A stretch of 64,000 nt of DNA from Roseateles sp. Lineage in GTDB: Bacteria > Pseudomonadota > Gammaproteobacteria > Burkholderiales > Burkholderiaceae_C. A program made the position numbers and the translations under genes. The notes beneath the pieces are model-generated. The model searched no databases. It worked only from the letters and a program-made list of their open reading frames with translations, and had not been told where the DNA came from. Positions 30,872 to 39,800 of the stretch are shown one piece after another (position 1 is the stretch's first letter; every line of letters starts with the position of its first letter). The stretch covers positions 1-64,000 of the forward strand of contig JAEUPJ010000097.1 of the NCBI GenBank assembly GCA_016790285.1, in the 5' to 3' direction.

Positions 30872-32011
30872 CTATCGAGCGGCCGCCAGCAACGTGCGGT
30901 ACTCGTCACCGGTCGCGATGCGCGGATTGGTCTTGTGGCAATGGTCCAGCAGTGCGCGCTCGATGATGGCGTCGTCGAGCTCCGGCCCGACACCCATGGC
31001 CGCGAGGCCGCCCGGCAGGCCCAGGCGCGCGTTCATCGCGCTGATGGCGTCGGCAACGGCATCGGCGTCGCGGGCCGGCAGGTCCATGGCTTGTGCCAGC
31101 CGCTCGATGCGCCGCTCACGGCGCACGCTGTCGGCCTCGGCATTGAAGCGGATGACCGCCGGCAGGAAGACGGCGTTCAGCGTGCCGTGGTGAAGCCGCG
31201 GGTTCAGGCCGCCGAGCGCGTGGCTGAGCGAATGAACCGCGCCCAGCCCCTTCTGGAAGGCCATGGCGCCGTGCACGCTGGCGCACATCATGTCCATGCG
31301 GGCGTCACGGTCCTGGCCGTCGCGCGTGGCGCGCTCGATGGCGCCCCAGCCGCGGCGCAGGCCTTCCAGCGCGATGCCGTCGGCCGGCGGGTTGAAGGCT
31401 GGCGCCAGGAACGTCTCGATGCAGTGCGCGATGGCGTCCATGCCCGTGGCTGCCGTCAGCGCCGGCGGCAGCTTCAGCGTCAGGGCCGGGTCGCAGATGG
31501 CGGCCTTGGGCAGCAGCTCCCAGTTGTGAAAGCCCAGCTTGCGGCCGTCGTCCACGATGATGATGGCGCCACGCGCGACCTCGCTGCCGGTGCCGGCCGT
31601 CGTCGGCACGGCGATGAGCGGCAGCACGCGCGACGTGATGTTGACCGCACCGCCCTCGATGGTCGCCCAGCGCTTGAGCGGGCCCTCGTGCGTGGCCGCG
31701 ATGGCCACGCCCTTGGCCAGGTCCATGCTGGAGCCGCCGCCGATGGCAATGAGGCCATCGCAGCCGCCCGCCTCGCAGGCCTGCACGGCCAAGCGCACGG
31801 CGGCCTCGGTCGGGTTGGCGGGCGTCTGGTCGAAAACGGGCGGCTTGACCGTGAAGGCGGCCAGCGCCTCATCCAGCACGCCCGCGGCGCGCACGCCGGC
31901 GTCGGTCACCACCAGCGGGCGGCGGATGCCGATGCGCTCGCACTCGGCTGGCAGCAACCGGCTGGCGCCGAACTCGAGCTCGATGCGGGTCAGGTAGAGG
32001 ATCTGGGCCAT
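30872..32011 (-). CDS. Iron-containing alcohol dehydrogenase
   Basis: A 379-residue group III (Fe-dependent) alcohol dehydrogenase. NAD-binding shows in GLIAIGGGSSMDLAKGVAI; the family motif PTTAGTGSEVARGAII follows. Metal ligands are expected in the helix TGMDAIAHCIETF and in GAVHSLSHALGGLNPRLHHG (His residues). Substrates in the family range from short alcohols to 4-hydroxybutyrate and maleylacetate; specificity cannot be read here. It stands alone, divergent from the S10 peptidase gene with 58 bp between starts. Confidence 0.9.
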   Translation of the reverse strand: MAQILYLTRIELEFGASRLLPAECERIGIRRPLVVTDAGVRAAGVLDEALAAFTVKPPVFDQTPANPTEAAVRLAVQACEAGGCDGLIAIGGGSSMDLAKGVAIAATHEGPLKRWATIEGGAVNITSRVLPLIAVPTTAGTGSEVARGAIIIVDDGRKLGFHNWELLPKAAICDPALTLKLPPALTAATGMDAIAHCIETFLAPAFNPPADGIALEGLRRGWGAIERATRDGQDRDARMDMMCASVHGAMAFQKGLGAVHSLSHALGGLNPRLHHGTLNAVFLPAVIRFNAEADSVRRERRIERLAQAMDLPARDADAVADAISAMNARLGLPGGLAAMGVGPELDDAIIERALLDHCHKTNPRIATGDEYRTLLAAAR

Positions 32012-32069
32012 GGGTCATGCTCCGCTGTGTCTTTGGGCATGGTAGTTCGCGCTGTTTAGACTCACCGTC

Positions 32070-33767
32070 ATGCGCGCGACTCGCCTGGCCTGGCTGCTGA
32101 GCTTCGCCCTGGCCGCCTGTGGTGGCGGGGGCGGGGGCTCGACGCCTGCACCTCCTCCGGTTGTCGACAACACGCCGGGGCTGACCGACACCACCGTCTA
32201 CTCCTCGGCTGCCGACGCCTCCCTGCCCGGCGCGGTGGAAGCGGCTGCCGTCAGCACGCAGACCCTCGCGGTCAACGGGCAGACCCTGACCTACACCGCC
32301 ACGGCCGGCCATCTCATCGCGCGCGACCCGGCCGGCGTGGCCCAGGCATCCGTCTTCTACGCGGCCTACACGTTGCCAGGGGCCGACGCCGCCACCCGCC
32401 CGGTCACCTTCTTCTACAACGGCGGCCCCGGCTCGGCCTCGGTGTGGCTGCAGCTGGGCAGCTTCGGCCCGAAGCGCCTGGTCACCAACGCGCCCGACAC
32501 GACGGCCGCGCGGCCCTTTGCGATGGTGGACAACGCCGAGCACCTGCTGGGCCAGACCGACCTCGTCTTCGTCAACGCCGTGGGTACCGGCTACTCGCAG
32601 GCCATCGCCCCGTTCACCAACCGCAGCTTCTGGGGCGTGGACGCCGACGCGGCGCTCTTTCGCGACTTCATCCAGCGTTACCTGGCCGTCAACAACCGCA
32701 CCGGCTCGCCCAAGTACCTCTTTGGTGAGAGCTACGGCGGCCCCCGCACCGCGGTGCTCGCGCGCCGCCTGCAGGAGGCCGGTGTCATGCTCGACGGCCT
32801 GGTCCTGCAGTCGCCGGCCATGGACTACAACAGCAACTGCGGCATCACGAGCGGCAATGCCTGTGGCGGCTACTTGCCCACCTACGCCGCCGTCGGGGCC
32901 TTTCACCGGCTGACGCAGCCCGTGCCCGTCGACCTGAACGCGTGGGCCGCGCAGGCCCGCAGCTATGCCGACCAGGTCTACGCCCCGGCGCTGCAGGCCT
33001 GGCTCACCAGCCGCCAGGCGGCACCCGCCCTGTGGCAGCCCCTGGCCGACCTGACCGGCTTGCCGGCCAGCCAGTGGCAGACCAGCCTCGACATTCCCGC
33101 CGATGCCTTCCGCCTGCGACTGATTGCCGGTCAGCAGCTGGGGCGTTATGACGGGCGCATGAAGGCGGCGCTCGGCAGCCCCCTGGCGGCCGACGGCGAC
33201 GTCTCCAGCACCTGGATCAACGACAGCTTCGCTTCCGGCATCGTCACGCACCTGCGCGACCAGCTCGGCTACCGCAACGGCTCGACCTATGTCGTGCTGA
33301 GCAATGCCATCAACTTCTGGGACTTCCGCCATGGCGGCCGTGCGCTGCCCGACACGCTGCCCGACCTCGCCGCCGCGCTCGCGCAGAACCCGCGGCTGCG
33401 CGTGCTCGCCGTGAGCGGCTACCACGACCTGGCCACGCCGTTTCACCTGACCGAGACCGACCTGGCGCGCGTGGACGCCACCCGCGTGAAGATTCGCAAC
33501 TACGCGGGCGGCCACATGAGCTACCTCGACGACGCCACGCGCGCCGCGCAGCTCGCCGACCTCAAGGCCTTCTACGCCAGCACCCTGGCCCTGCGTGCCC
33601 AGGCCGACCTCGGCCCCGAACAGCGCGCCCAGGCCGCGCGGCCCGTCGTCGCCGTCGACCGCGCCGGCACGCCGCAGAAGCCCGGCAGCATCCCACCGAC
33701 GCAGGAGCCCGCCGTGCAGGCGCCGCTGCGCGACCCCTGGGTGCCGCCGACAATGCGCGTCCAATGA
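32070..33767 (+). CDS. S10 family serine carboxypeptidase, putative lipoprotein
   Basis: A 565-residue secreted peptidase. The N-terminus is a lipoprotein signal with lipobox LAAC (MRATRLAWLLSFALAAC) followed by a Gly and Pro linker. The S10 core has the oxyanion motif YNGGPGSASVWLQLG, nucleophile Ser221 in FGESYGGPRT, the acid Asp in VSGYHDLATP and the His in YAGGHMSYLDD. It removes C-terminal residues from peptides, probably at the cell envelope. A Pro-rich tail of about 40 residues extends beyond the catalytic domain. The stop overlaps the following esterase start (ATGA). Confidence 0.92.
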   Translation: MRATRLAWLLSFALAACGGGGGGSTPAPPPVVDNTPGLTDTTVYSSAADASLPGAVEAAAVSTQTLAVNGQTLTYTATAGHLIARDPAGVAQASVFYAAYTLPGADAATRPVTFFYNGGPGSASVWLQLGSFGPKRLVTNAPDTTAARPFAMVDNAEHLLGQTDLVFVNAVGTGYSQAIAPFTNRSFWGVDADAALFRDFIQRYLAVNNRTGSPKYLFGESYGGPRTAVLARRLQEAGVMLDGLVLQSPAMDYNSNCGITSGNACGGYLPTYAAVGAFHRLTQPVPVDLNAWAAQARSYADQVYAPALQAWLTSRQAAPALWQPLADLTGLPASQWQTSLDIPADAFRLRLIAGQQLGRYDGRMKAALGSPLAADGDVSSTWINDSFASGIVTHLRDQLGYRNGSTYVVLSNAINFWDFRHGGRALPDTLPDLAAALAQNPRLRVLAVSGYHDLATPFHLTETDLARVDATRVKIRNYAGGHMSYLDDATRAAQLADLKAFYASTLALRAQADLGPEQRAQAARPVVAVDRAGTPQKPGSIPPTQEPAVQAPLRDPWVPPTMRVQ

Positions 33768-34693
33768 CGCCGCCCACCCAGCTCCTGACCCCACGCATGG
33801 CCGGGGTGCTTGAACGCATCCACCGCGCCAACCGCCCGCCGTTCCACACCCTCACGCCGCGCGAGGCCCGCATCGCCTACCGCATGGGCGCCGAGATCCT
33901 GGACCTGCCGCGCGCGCCGCTGCCCCGTGTGCAAGACCTGGAGGTCGCCGGATGCCCCGCGCGGCTCTATGCACCGAGCCAGGCGCGCCTGCCCGTGATG
34001 CTCTATCTGCACGGAGGCGGCTTCACCATCGGCGACCTGGAAACCCACGACAGCCTGTGCCGCCAGCTCGCCCTGCGCAGCGGCGCGGCCGTGCTGGCGC
34101 TGGACTACCGCCTCGCCCCCGAGCACCGCTTCCCCGCCGCGGTGGACGACGCCTGGGCGGCCCTGGCCTGGCTGCACGACCACGCGGAGTCCCTCGGCCT
34201 TGACGGCAGCCGCCTGGCCGTGGGGGGCGATAGCGCCGGCGGCACGCTGGCGGCCGCCACCGCCTTCTTCGCGCGCGACCGCGGGCTGCCGTTGGCCCTG
34301 CAGCTGCTCATCACGCCGGGCACCGCCAGCGCTCCCACGAGCGCCTCGCACCGCTTCTTCGCCAACGGCTTCCTGCTGGAGGCCACGGGCATCGCCTGGT
34401 TCTTCGACCACTACATCGACCGCGCCCAGCGCCACGACTGGCGCTTTGCGCCGCTGGAGGCCGACGACCACGGCGGCCTGGCGCCCGCCTGCGTGGTGCT
34501 GGCCGAGTGCGACCCGCTCGTGGACGAGGGCGTGGCCTATGCCGACACGCTGCGCGCGGCCGGCGTCAACGTGCAGCTGGAGCTGTATCGTGGCGTAACG
34601 CACGACTTCATCAAGATGGGACGGCAGGTGCCTGAAGCCTTGACCGCGCTCAATGCCTGCGCCGAGGCGCTCAAGAACCATCTCCAGCCATGA
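33764..34693 (+). CDS. Alpha/beta hydrolase, HSL-type esterase
   Basis: 309 residues of the hormone-sensitive-lipase (family IV) esterase group. The oxyanion motif is YLHGGGFTIGD (His83-Gly86), the nucleophile Ser157 sits in GDSAGGTLAAA, Asp in AECDPLVDEG and His in GVTHDF. DYRLAPEHRFPAAVDDAW is the conserved cap-adjacent stretch. It would hydrolyse short acyl esters in the cytoplasm. The start overlaps the S10 gene stop and the stop overlaps the next start, so the three genes 32070-35547 form a tight operon. Confidence 0.92.
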   Translation: MTPPTQLLTPRMAGVLERIHRANRPPFHTLTPREARIAYRMGAEILDLPRAPLPRVQDLEVAGCPARLYAPSQARLPVMLYLHGGGFTIGDLETHDSLCRQLALRSGAAVLALDYRLAPEHRFPAAVDDAWAALAWLHDHAESLGLDGSRLAVGGDSAGGTLAAATAFFARDRGLPLALQLLITPGTASAPTSASHRFFANGFLLEATGIAWFFDHYIDRAQRHDWRFAPLEADDHGGLAPACVVLAECDPLVDEGVAYADTLRAAGVNVQLELYRGVTHDFIKMGRQVPEALTALNACAEALKNHLQP

Positions 34694-35547
34694 AACGCAC
34701 CGACTTCCGACACCTTGAATCCCTGCGCGTGCGCTGGGCCGAGATCGACGCCCAGGGCATCGTCTTCAACGGGCACTACCTCACCTACCTGGACACCGCC
34801 ATCAGCGGTTACTGGCGGGCGCTGGCCATCCCGTACCACGACACCATGAAGAGCCTGGGCGGCGACCTGTACGTGCGCCGCGCCACGCTGGACTACCGCG
34901 GCTCCGCGCGCTACGACGACCGCCTGGACATCGGCATCCGGGTGCGCGAGTTCGGCAACAGCTCGATGATGGTGGACGCTGCCGTCTTCCATGGCGAGCA
35001 GATGCTCGTGCAGGCCGAGATGATCTACGTCTTTGCCGACCCGGCCACCCAGACGCCGCTGCGCCTGCCCGACACACTGCGCCAGGTCATCCACGACTTC
35101 GAAGCCGGCAAGCCCGTGGTGGACGTGGCCCTGGGCGCCTGGCGCGACCTGGGCGAGGCGGCCACCGCCATCCGGCGCCAGGTGTTCGTGGAGGAGCAGC
35201 ACATCCCGGCCGACATGGAGTGGGACAGCGCCGACGCGGCCTGCCTGCACGCGCTGGCGCGCAACCATTTCGGCTTGCCGCTGGCCACGGGTCGCCTGCT
35301 GGAGCATGTGCCGGGTGTGGCCAAGATCGGCCGCATGGCCGTGCTGCGCCCGATGCGCGGCACGCAGATCGGCCGCCAGGTGCTCGACGCCCTCATGGCC
35401 GAGGCGCGCAAGCAGGGCTACCGCGAAGTGCTGCTGCACGCGCAGCTGTCGGCCGAGAACTTCTACCTGCGTGCCGGCTTCCAGCGCCGCGGCGAGCCTT
35501 TCGAGGAGGCCGGCATCGGCCATGTGGAGATGGTGCGGGCGCTCTGA
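34690..35547 (+). CDS. Fusion of 4HBT acyl-CoA thioesterase and GNAT acetyltransferase
   Basis: A 285-residue two-domain protein. Residues 1 to about 135 are a hot-dog thioesterase of the YbgC/FadM type, with the catalytic Asp in RWAEIDAQGIVFNGHYL. Residues about 140-285 are a GNAT domain of the ElaA-like kind (RRQVFVEEQHIPADMEWD, acetyl-CoA loop VLRPMRGTQIGRQVL, LHAQLSAENFYLRAGFQRRG). Joining an acyl-CoA hydrolase to an acyl-CoA-using transferase suggests a shared acyl-CoA substrate, but nothing in the sequence proves both halves are active on the same pathway. The start overlaps the esterase stop by 4 bp. Confidence 0.9.
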   Translation: MKRTDFRHLESLRVRWAEIDAQGIVFNGHYLTYLDTAISGYWRALAIPYHDTMKSLGGDLYVRRATLDYRGSARYDDRLDIGIRVREFGNSSMMVDAAVFHGEQMLVQAEMIYVFADPATQTPLRLPDTLRQVIHDFEAGKPVVDVALGAWRDLGEAATAIRRQVFVEEQHIPADMEWDSADAACLHALARNHFGLPLATGRLLEHVPGVAKIGRMAVLRPMRGTQIGRQVLDALMAEARKQGYREVLLHAQLSAENFYLRAGFQRRGEPFEEAGIGHVEMVRAL

Positions 35548-35552
35548 AGCGT

Positions 35553-35801
35553 TCAGCCCAGCATCTCGAAGCGCTCCACCTTGCGCTCGCTGGCGAGCCA
35601 GCCCGCCATGGCCGCGGCGACCTGCGGCTCGCGGTGGGTCCAGCCTGCGGGGTAGACCTCCATCCATGTCCAGCGGCCCTCGGCGTCGGGCTCCGGGCGC
35701 TGCAGCAGCTCGATGGGTGCCTCCACCCGCGCCTTGCGGAAGGCCGTGAGGGCTTCGTCCACGTGCTCGGCCGCCACGCGGTAGTAGACGTAGAGCTGCA
35801 T
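35553..35801 (-). CDS. DUF4936 family protein
   Basis: An 82-residue small protein: LYVYYRVAAEHVDEALTAF, then WTWMEVYPAGWTHREPQVAA and a C-terminal KVERFEML. This matches the betaproteobacterial DUF4936 family, found beside ygfZ; function unassigned. A ferredoxin-like alpha/beta fold of the antibiotic-biosynthesis-monooxygenase type is plausible. Its ATG overlaps the ygfZ stop (ATGA). Confidence 0.8.
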   Translation of the reverse strand: MQLYVYYRVAAEHVDEALTAFRKARVEAPIELLQRPEPDAEGRWTWMEVYPAGWTHREPQVAAAMAGWLASERKVERFEMLG

Positions 35802-36679
35802 CAGTCCTGCGGCGGGATGTCGTAGGGCAGGGCGCGCCGATGCAGGGCGGGGCCCGTGGCGCTGCCCAGGTGCAGGGTGCCGCCTTCGAGTGCCGCGAGC
35901 TTGATCTCGGCCGTCAGCAGCGTGCGCCCGGCTTCGGTGCCGCTGCCGGCGACGACGCCCGCCGGTTGTTCGGGGTCGGCGCTGTGGAAGATCTCCTGGC
36001 CGATGGTGGCGGCCGCGTCCGCCTCGAAGACCTGCAGGCGGCGCTTGAGCGTGCCCCGGTACTGGCTGCGGGCGACGATCTCCTGGCCCGGGTAGCAGCC
36101 CTTCTTGAAGTTCACGCCGCCCAGCACCTCGAAATTGATCATCTGGGGCACGAAGGCCTCGACGGTGGCGCCACGCACCCAGGCCAGGCCTGCAGCCGCC
36201 TCGGCCCCAGCCCAGGCCTCGGCCGACAGGGCCGACCCCGCCGGTGCGGGCGCGGCGGCCGGCTGGATGCGCAGGGCACGGCCCGCGCCCGGCAGGCTGA
36301 CCTGCACGGCGTCGCCGTCGCGCTGCAGCGTCCAGGCTTCGGCGGCCGGCGCGCCCAGCAGGCCGTATACGGCGAAGTCGCCGCTGGCGTCGGTCAGCTT
36401 GCACTTGGCACGCAGGACGAACATCGACAGCCGCTTGAGCGTGGCGGCCAACGTCTCGGCCGGCAGGGCCAGCAGGATCTCGTCCTCGCCGCCGCGCCAG
36501 CCCACCATCGTGGCCAGCAGCCGGCCCTTGGCGGTGCAGAAACCCGCCAGGCGCGCATGGTCGCGGTCCAGCAGGGCGAAATCCTGGGTCAGCTGACCGT
36601 GCAGGAAGCTGGCGGCATCGGCGCCCAGGGCGCGGATGACGCCCCAGTCGGTGAGACGGAGTTGGGTGGGCTCGGACAT
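35801..36679 (-). CDS. ygfZ: Folate-dependent Fe-S cluster repair protein YgfZ
   Basis: A tetrahydrofolate-binding protein that helps maintain or repair Fe-S enzymes such as MiaB. 292 residues from the ATG at 36679 (an ATG 15 bp upstream is possible). The hallmark KGCYPGQE motif with its Cys is present (NFKKGCYPGQEIVARSQYRG), and the GcvT-like N-terminal part includes FLHGQLTQDF and GRLLATMVGW. It is divergent from mltG, a conserved neighbourhood in Burkholderiales. Confidence 0.93.
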   Translation of the reverse strand: MSEPTQLRLTDWGVIRALGADAASFLHGQLTQDFALLDRDHARLAGFCTAKGRLLATMVGWRGGEDEILLALPAETLAATLKRLSMFVLRAKCKLTDASGDFAVYGLLGAPAAEAWTLQRDGDAVQVSLPGAGRALRIQPAAAPAPAGSALSAEAWAGAEAAAGLAWVRGATVEAFVPQMINFEVLGGVNFKKGCYPGQEIVARSQYRGTLKRRLQVFEADAAATIGQEIFHSADPEQPAGVVAGSGTEAGRTLLTAEIKLAALEGGTLHLGSATGPALHRRALPYDIPPQD

Positions 36680-36726
36680 GGCGCGAATTATCATCGGCGC
36701 CCTTTGAACCGGGGTTTTTTCAGGGC

Positions 36727-37722
36727 ATGAAGTGGTTGTCGCGGGCGGTGCTCGCCTTGTTGTTGATGGCCGGCCTGGTAGCCGGCGCCGCCTGGCAGTG
36801 GCTGCGCAGCCCGCTGGCCCTGGCTGCGCCGTCGGTGGAGCTGTCCATCGAGCCGGGCACCAACCCGGCCGAGGTGGCCCGCGCGTGGGTGGCCGCGGGC
36901 GTGCAGACCGACGCGCGCTGGCTCTACCAGTGGTTCAAGTGGTCGGGCCAGGCCAAGCAGATCCGCGCCGGCAGCTACGAGGTGCACGCCGGCATCACGC
37001 CGCGCGAGCTGCTCGACAAGATGGTGCGCGGCGACCAGGTCATGGAGCAGCTGCGCCTGATCGAGGGCTGGAGCTGGCGGCAGGTGAGGGCGGCGCTGGC
37101 CACCGCGCCAGCGCTCAAGGGCAAGACATCGACGATGAGCGACGCCGAGATCATGGCGGCCCTGGGCGAGCCGGGCGTGGCCCCCGAGGGGCGCTTCTTC
37201 CCGGACACCTACGCCTACAGCCGCGGCGTGAGCGACCTCACCGTGCTCAAGCGCGCCCACGCGGCCATGCAGCAGCGCCTGTCGGCGGCCTGGAGCCAGC
37301 GCGCCCCGGGTCTGCCGCTGAAGTCGCCCGAGGAGGCGCTGATCCTGGCCTCCATCGTCGAGAAAGAGACCGGCGCGCCGGCTGACCGCAGCAAGGTCGC
37401 CGCCGTCTTCGTCAACCGGCTGCGCGTGGGCATGCCGCTGCAGACCGACCCGACCGTCATCTACGGCCTGGGCGAAGCCTTCGACGGCAACCTGCGCAAA
37501 CGCGACCTGCTGGCCGACACGCCCTTCAACACCTACACCCGCGGCGGCCTGCCGCCCACGCCGATCGCCATGCCGGGCGCGGCCTCGTTGCAGGCGGCGT
37601 TGAACCCGGCGGCCATCAAGGCCGTCTACTTCGTCGCGCGGGGTGACGGCAGCAGCGAATTCAGCGACGACCTGGCCGCGCACAATCGCGCGGTGAACAA
37701 ATACCAACGCGGCGGCAAGTGA
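36727..37722 (+). CDS. mltG: Endolytic murein transglycosylase MltG
   Basis: Cleaves nascent glycan strands at the inner membrane and sets glycan length. 331 residues: an N-terminal membrane anchor (about 5-25), a LysM-like segment (SIEPGTNPAEVARAWVAAGV), and the YceG catalytic domain with EGRFFPDTYAY, the catalytic Glu in LASIVEKETGAP, and LQTDPTVIYGLG and NTYTRGGLPPTPIAMPG. It is the first gene of a tight plus-strand operon with tmk; the two overlap by 4 bp. Confidence 0.95.
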   Translation: MKWLSRAVLALLLMAGLVAGAAWQWLRSPLALAAPSVELSIEPGTNPAEVARAWVAAGVQTDARWLYQWFKWSGQAKQIRAGSYEVHAGITPRELLDKMVRGDQVMEQLRLIEGWSWRQVRAALATAPALKGKTSTMSDAEIMAALGEPGVAPEGRFFPDTYAYSRGVSDLTVLKRAHAAMQQRLSAAWSQRAPGLPLKSPEEALILASIVEKETGAPADRSKVAAVFVNRLRVGMPLQTDPTVIYGLGEAFDGNLRKRDLLADTPFNTYTRGGLPPTPIAMPGAASLQAALNPAAIKAVYFVARGDGSSEFSDDLAAHNRAVNKYQRGGK

Positions 37723-38336
37723 CCGGCAGATTCATCTCCTTCGAAGGCATCGACGGTGCCGGCAAGTCCACCCACATCCAGGCCGTGGCCGACTGGTTCC
37801 GCGCGCGCGGCGCCGACGTGCAGCTCAGCCGCGAACCCGGCGGCACGCCGCTGGCCGAGACGCTGCGCGACCTGGTGCTGAGCCAGCCCATGGGCGCGCT
37901 GACCGAGGTGCTGATGATCTTCGCCGGCCGGCGCGACCACGTCGAAACCGTCATCCGCCCCGCGCTGGCCGCTGGCAAGACGCTGCTGTGCGACCGCTTC
38001 ACCGACGCGAGCTTTGCCTACCAGGGCGGCGGGCGCGGCCTGCCGCTGTCGGTGCTGGAGCCGCTGGCCGACTGGGTGCAGGAAGGCACCGAGCCCGAGC
38101 TGACGCTGTGGTTCGACCTGCCCAGCGAGCAGGCGGCGGCGCGCCGTGCGGGCGCCCGCGAGGCTGACCGCATCGAGCAGCTGGACCTGGACTTCTTCGA
38201 GCGTGTGCGGGCTGCCTACGCCGCCCGTGCGGCCGCCGCGCCGGGTCGCATCGTGCGCATCGACGCCAGCGGCACCGTGCAGGAGGTGGGCGCGCAGGTC
38301 ATCGCGGCGCTGGCCAAGCGGTACCCTGCATGCTGA
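37719..38336 (+). CDS. tmk: Thymidylate kinase
   Basis: Phosphorylates dTMP to dTDP. 205 residues with the P-loop FEGIDGAGKSTH, the DR(F/Y/H) motif in LLCDRFTDASFAYQGGGRGL and the lid-like SEQAAARRAGAREADRIEQ region. Begins with GTG at 37719, overlapping the mltG stop; the stop overlaps holB by 7 bp. Confidence 0.95.
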   Translation: MTGRFISFEGIDGAGKSTHIQAVADWFRARGADVQLSREPGGTPLAETLRDLVLSQPMGALTEVLMIFAGRRDHVETVIRPALAAGKTLLCDRFTDASFAYQGGGRGLPLSVLEPLADWVQEGTEPELTLWFDLPSEQAAARRAGAREADRIEQLDLDFFERVRAAYAARAAAAPGRIVRIDASGTVQEVGAQVIAALAKRYPAC

Positions 38337-39340
38337 ACGCCGACCTGCCCTGGCTGCACGCGCCCCTGGCGGACGCACTGGCCCGCGCCCGCTCGCACGC
38401 CCTGCTCGTGCAGGGGCCGGCCGGCGTGGGGCAGCTCGAACTCGCCATCAAGCTCGCCCAGAGCTGGCTCTGCGAGGGCCGCGCCGACACTGCGCAGCCG
38501 GCCTGCGGTCAGTGCGCGAGCTGCAAGCTGTTCGCGAGCGGCACACACCCGGACTTTCAACTGCTGCTGCCCGAGGCGCTGGACGCCGCGGCCCGCGAGT
38601 CCCTCGGGCTGCCCTTCGAGGAGGCCGAGGCGCCCAAGGCGGGCAAGGCCAAGCCCAGCCGCGAGATCAAGGTCGAGGCGGTGCGCAACCTGCTGGCCTT
38701 CGCCCAGGCCACGTCGGCGCGCGGCAAGGCCAAGGTGGTGGTGATCTTCCCGGCCGAGGCGCTGAACGGCGTGGCGGCCAATGCGCTGCTCAAGACGCTG
38801 GAGGAGCCTGCCGGGCTGCTGCGTTTCGTGCTGGCCACGCACGACAGCGCGGGCCTGCTGCCCACCATCCGCAGCCGCTGCCAGCCGCTACCCCTGGCGC
38901 TGCCGGCGCGCGATGCGGCCCTGGCGTGGCTCGCCAGCAAGGGTGTGGCCGACGGCGCCGGCCTGCTCGACGCCACCGGCGGCCGCCCGCAGCAGGCGCT
39001 GCAGTGGGCTGGCGACGGCTTGACCGACGCCGCCTGGCAGGCCTTGCCCAAGCGCGTGGCGCGTGGCGAGGTGGCGGCGCTGTCGGACTGGGCGCCGCCG
39101 CGTGTCATCGACGCGCTGCAGCGCCTGTGCCACGACCTCGTGCGCCGCGCCCATGGTCAGCCAGGCCAGTTCTTCGCGGCGGCGTCCCTGCCGTCGCCGC
39201 GGCGCGCCGGCCCGTTGCTGGGCTGGGAGGCCGAGCTCAGGCGCGCCGCCCGGCATGCCGAACATCCGCTGAACGCGGGCCTGTGGATCGAGGCGCTGGT
39301 GGCCCAAGCCCGCGCGGCGATCACGGCGGCGGCCCGCTGA
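38330..39340 (+). CDS. holB: DNA polymerase III subunit delta prime
   Basis: A non-ATPase clamp-loader subunit. 336 residues; a degenerate P-loop (GPAGVGQLELA, lacking the Lys), as expected for delta prime, a zinc-binding CGQCASCKLFASGTHPD segment, the sensor-type NALLKTLEEPAG and IRSRCQPL. The central Ala/Lys-rich PKAGKAKPSREIK insert is a linker. Co-translated after tmk (7 bp overlap). Confidence 0.92.
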   Translation: MLNADLPWLHAPLADALARARSHALLVQGPAGVGQLELAIKLAQSWLCEGRADTAQPACGQCASCKLFASGTHPDFQLLLPEALDAAARESLGLPFEEAEAPKAGKAKPSREIKVEAVRNLLAFAQATSARGKAKVVVIFPAEALNGVAANALLKTLEEPAGLLRFVLATHDSAGLLPTIRSRCQPLPLALPARDAALAWLASKGVADGAGLLDATGGRPQQALQWAGDGLTDAAWQALPKRVARGEVAALSDWAPPRVIDALQRLCHDLVRRAHGQPGQFFAAASLPSPRRAGPLLGWEAELRRAARHAEHPLNAGLWIEALVAQARAAITAAAR

Positions 39341-39353
39341 ATACACTCAGGCC

Positions 39354-39800
39354 ATGAGCGACGCCAATTCCAAGCCCGGTTCGTCCACGCAATTCCAGCC
39401 CAGCCAGATGGGTGGCTCGCTGCCCCTGCCCACGGTGGGCGGCGCCGGCGCCAGCTCTGCCTCGCGGCCCAGCGTCATCCAGCTCGTGTTCCGCGAGAAG
39501 TCGGCGCTGTACGCCGCGTACATCCCGGCGTTCACCGACGGCGGGCTTTTCGTGCCGACGACCCGCGACTACAAGCTCGGCGAGGACGTCTACCTGCTGC
39601 TCGCACTGCCGGAGGACAACCAGCGCTACCCGGTGGCCGGCAAGGTGGCCTGGCTGACGCCGGCCAACGCCTCGGGCGGCCGCACGCAGGGCGTGGGCGT
39701 GCGCTTCCCCGGCGACGAAAAGACGCGTCTCATCCGTGTGCGCATCGAGGAGATCCTGGGCACGGCGGTCTCGTCGAGCAAGCCGACCCAGACCCTCTGA
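39354..39800 (+). CDS. pilZ: PilZ domain protein (type IV pilus type)
   Basis: 148 residues; a flexible Ser/Pro/Gly-rich N-terminus of about 35 residues, then a PilZ fold (QLVFREKSALYAAYIPAFTD, GGLFVPTTRDYKLGEDVYLL, GKVAWLTPANA, GVGVRF). The N-terminal RxxxR motif for cyclic-di-GMP is absent, as in the founding pilus-assembly PilZ that acts through PilB and FimX rather than the nucleotide. Lies between holB and tatD, the same place as pilZ in pseudomonads. Confidence 0.88.
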   Translation: MSDANSKPGSSTQFQPSQMGGSLPLPTVGGAGASSASRPSVIQLVFREKSALYAAYIPAFTDGGLFVPTTRDYKLGEDVYLLLALPEDNQRYPVAGKVAWLTPANASGGRTQGVGVRFPGDEKTRLIRVRIEEILGTAVSSSKPTQTL

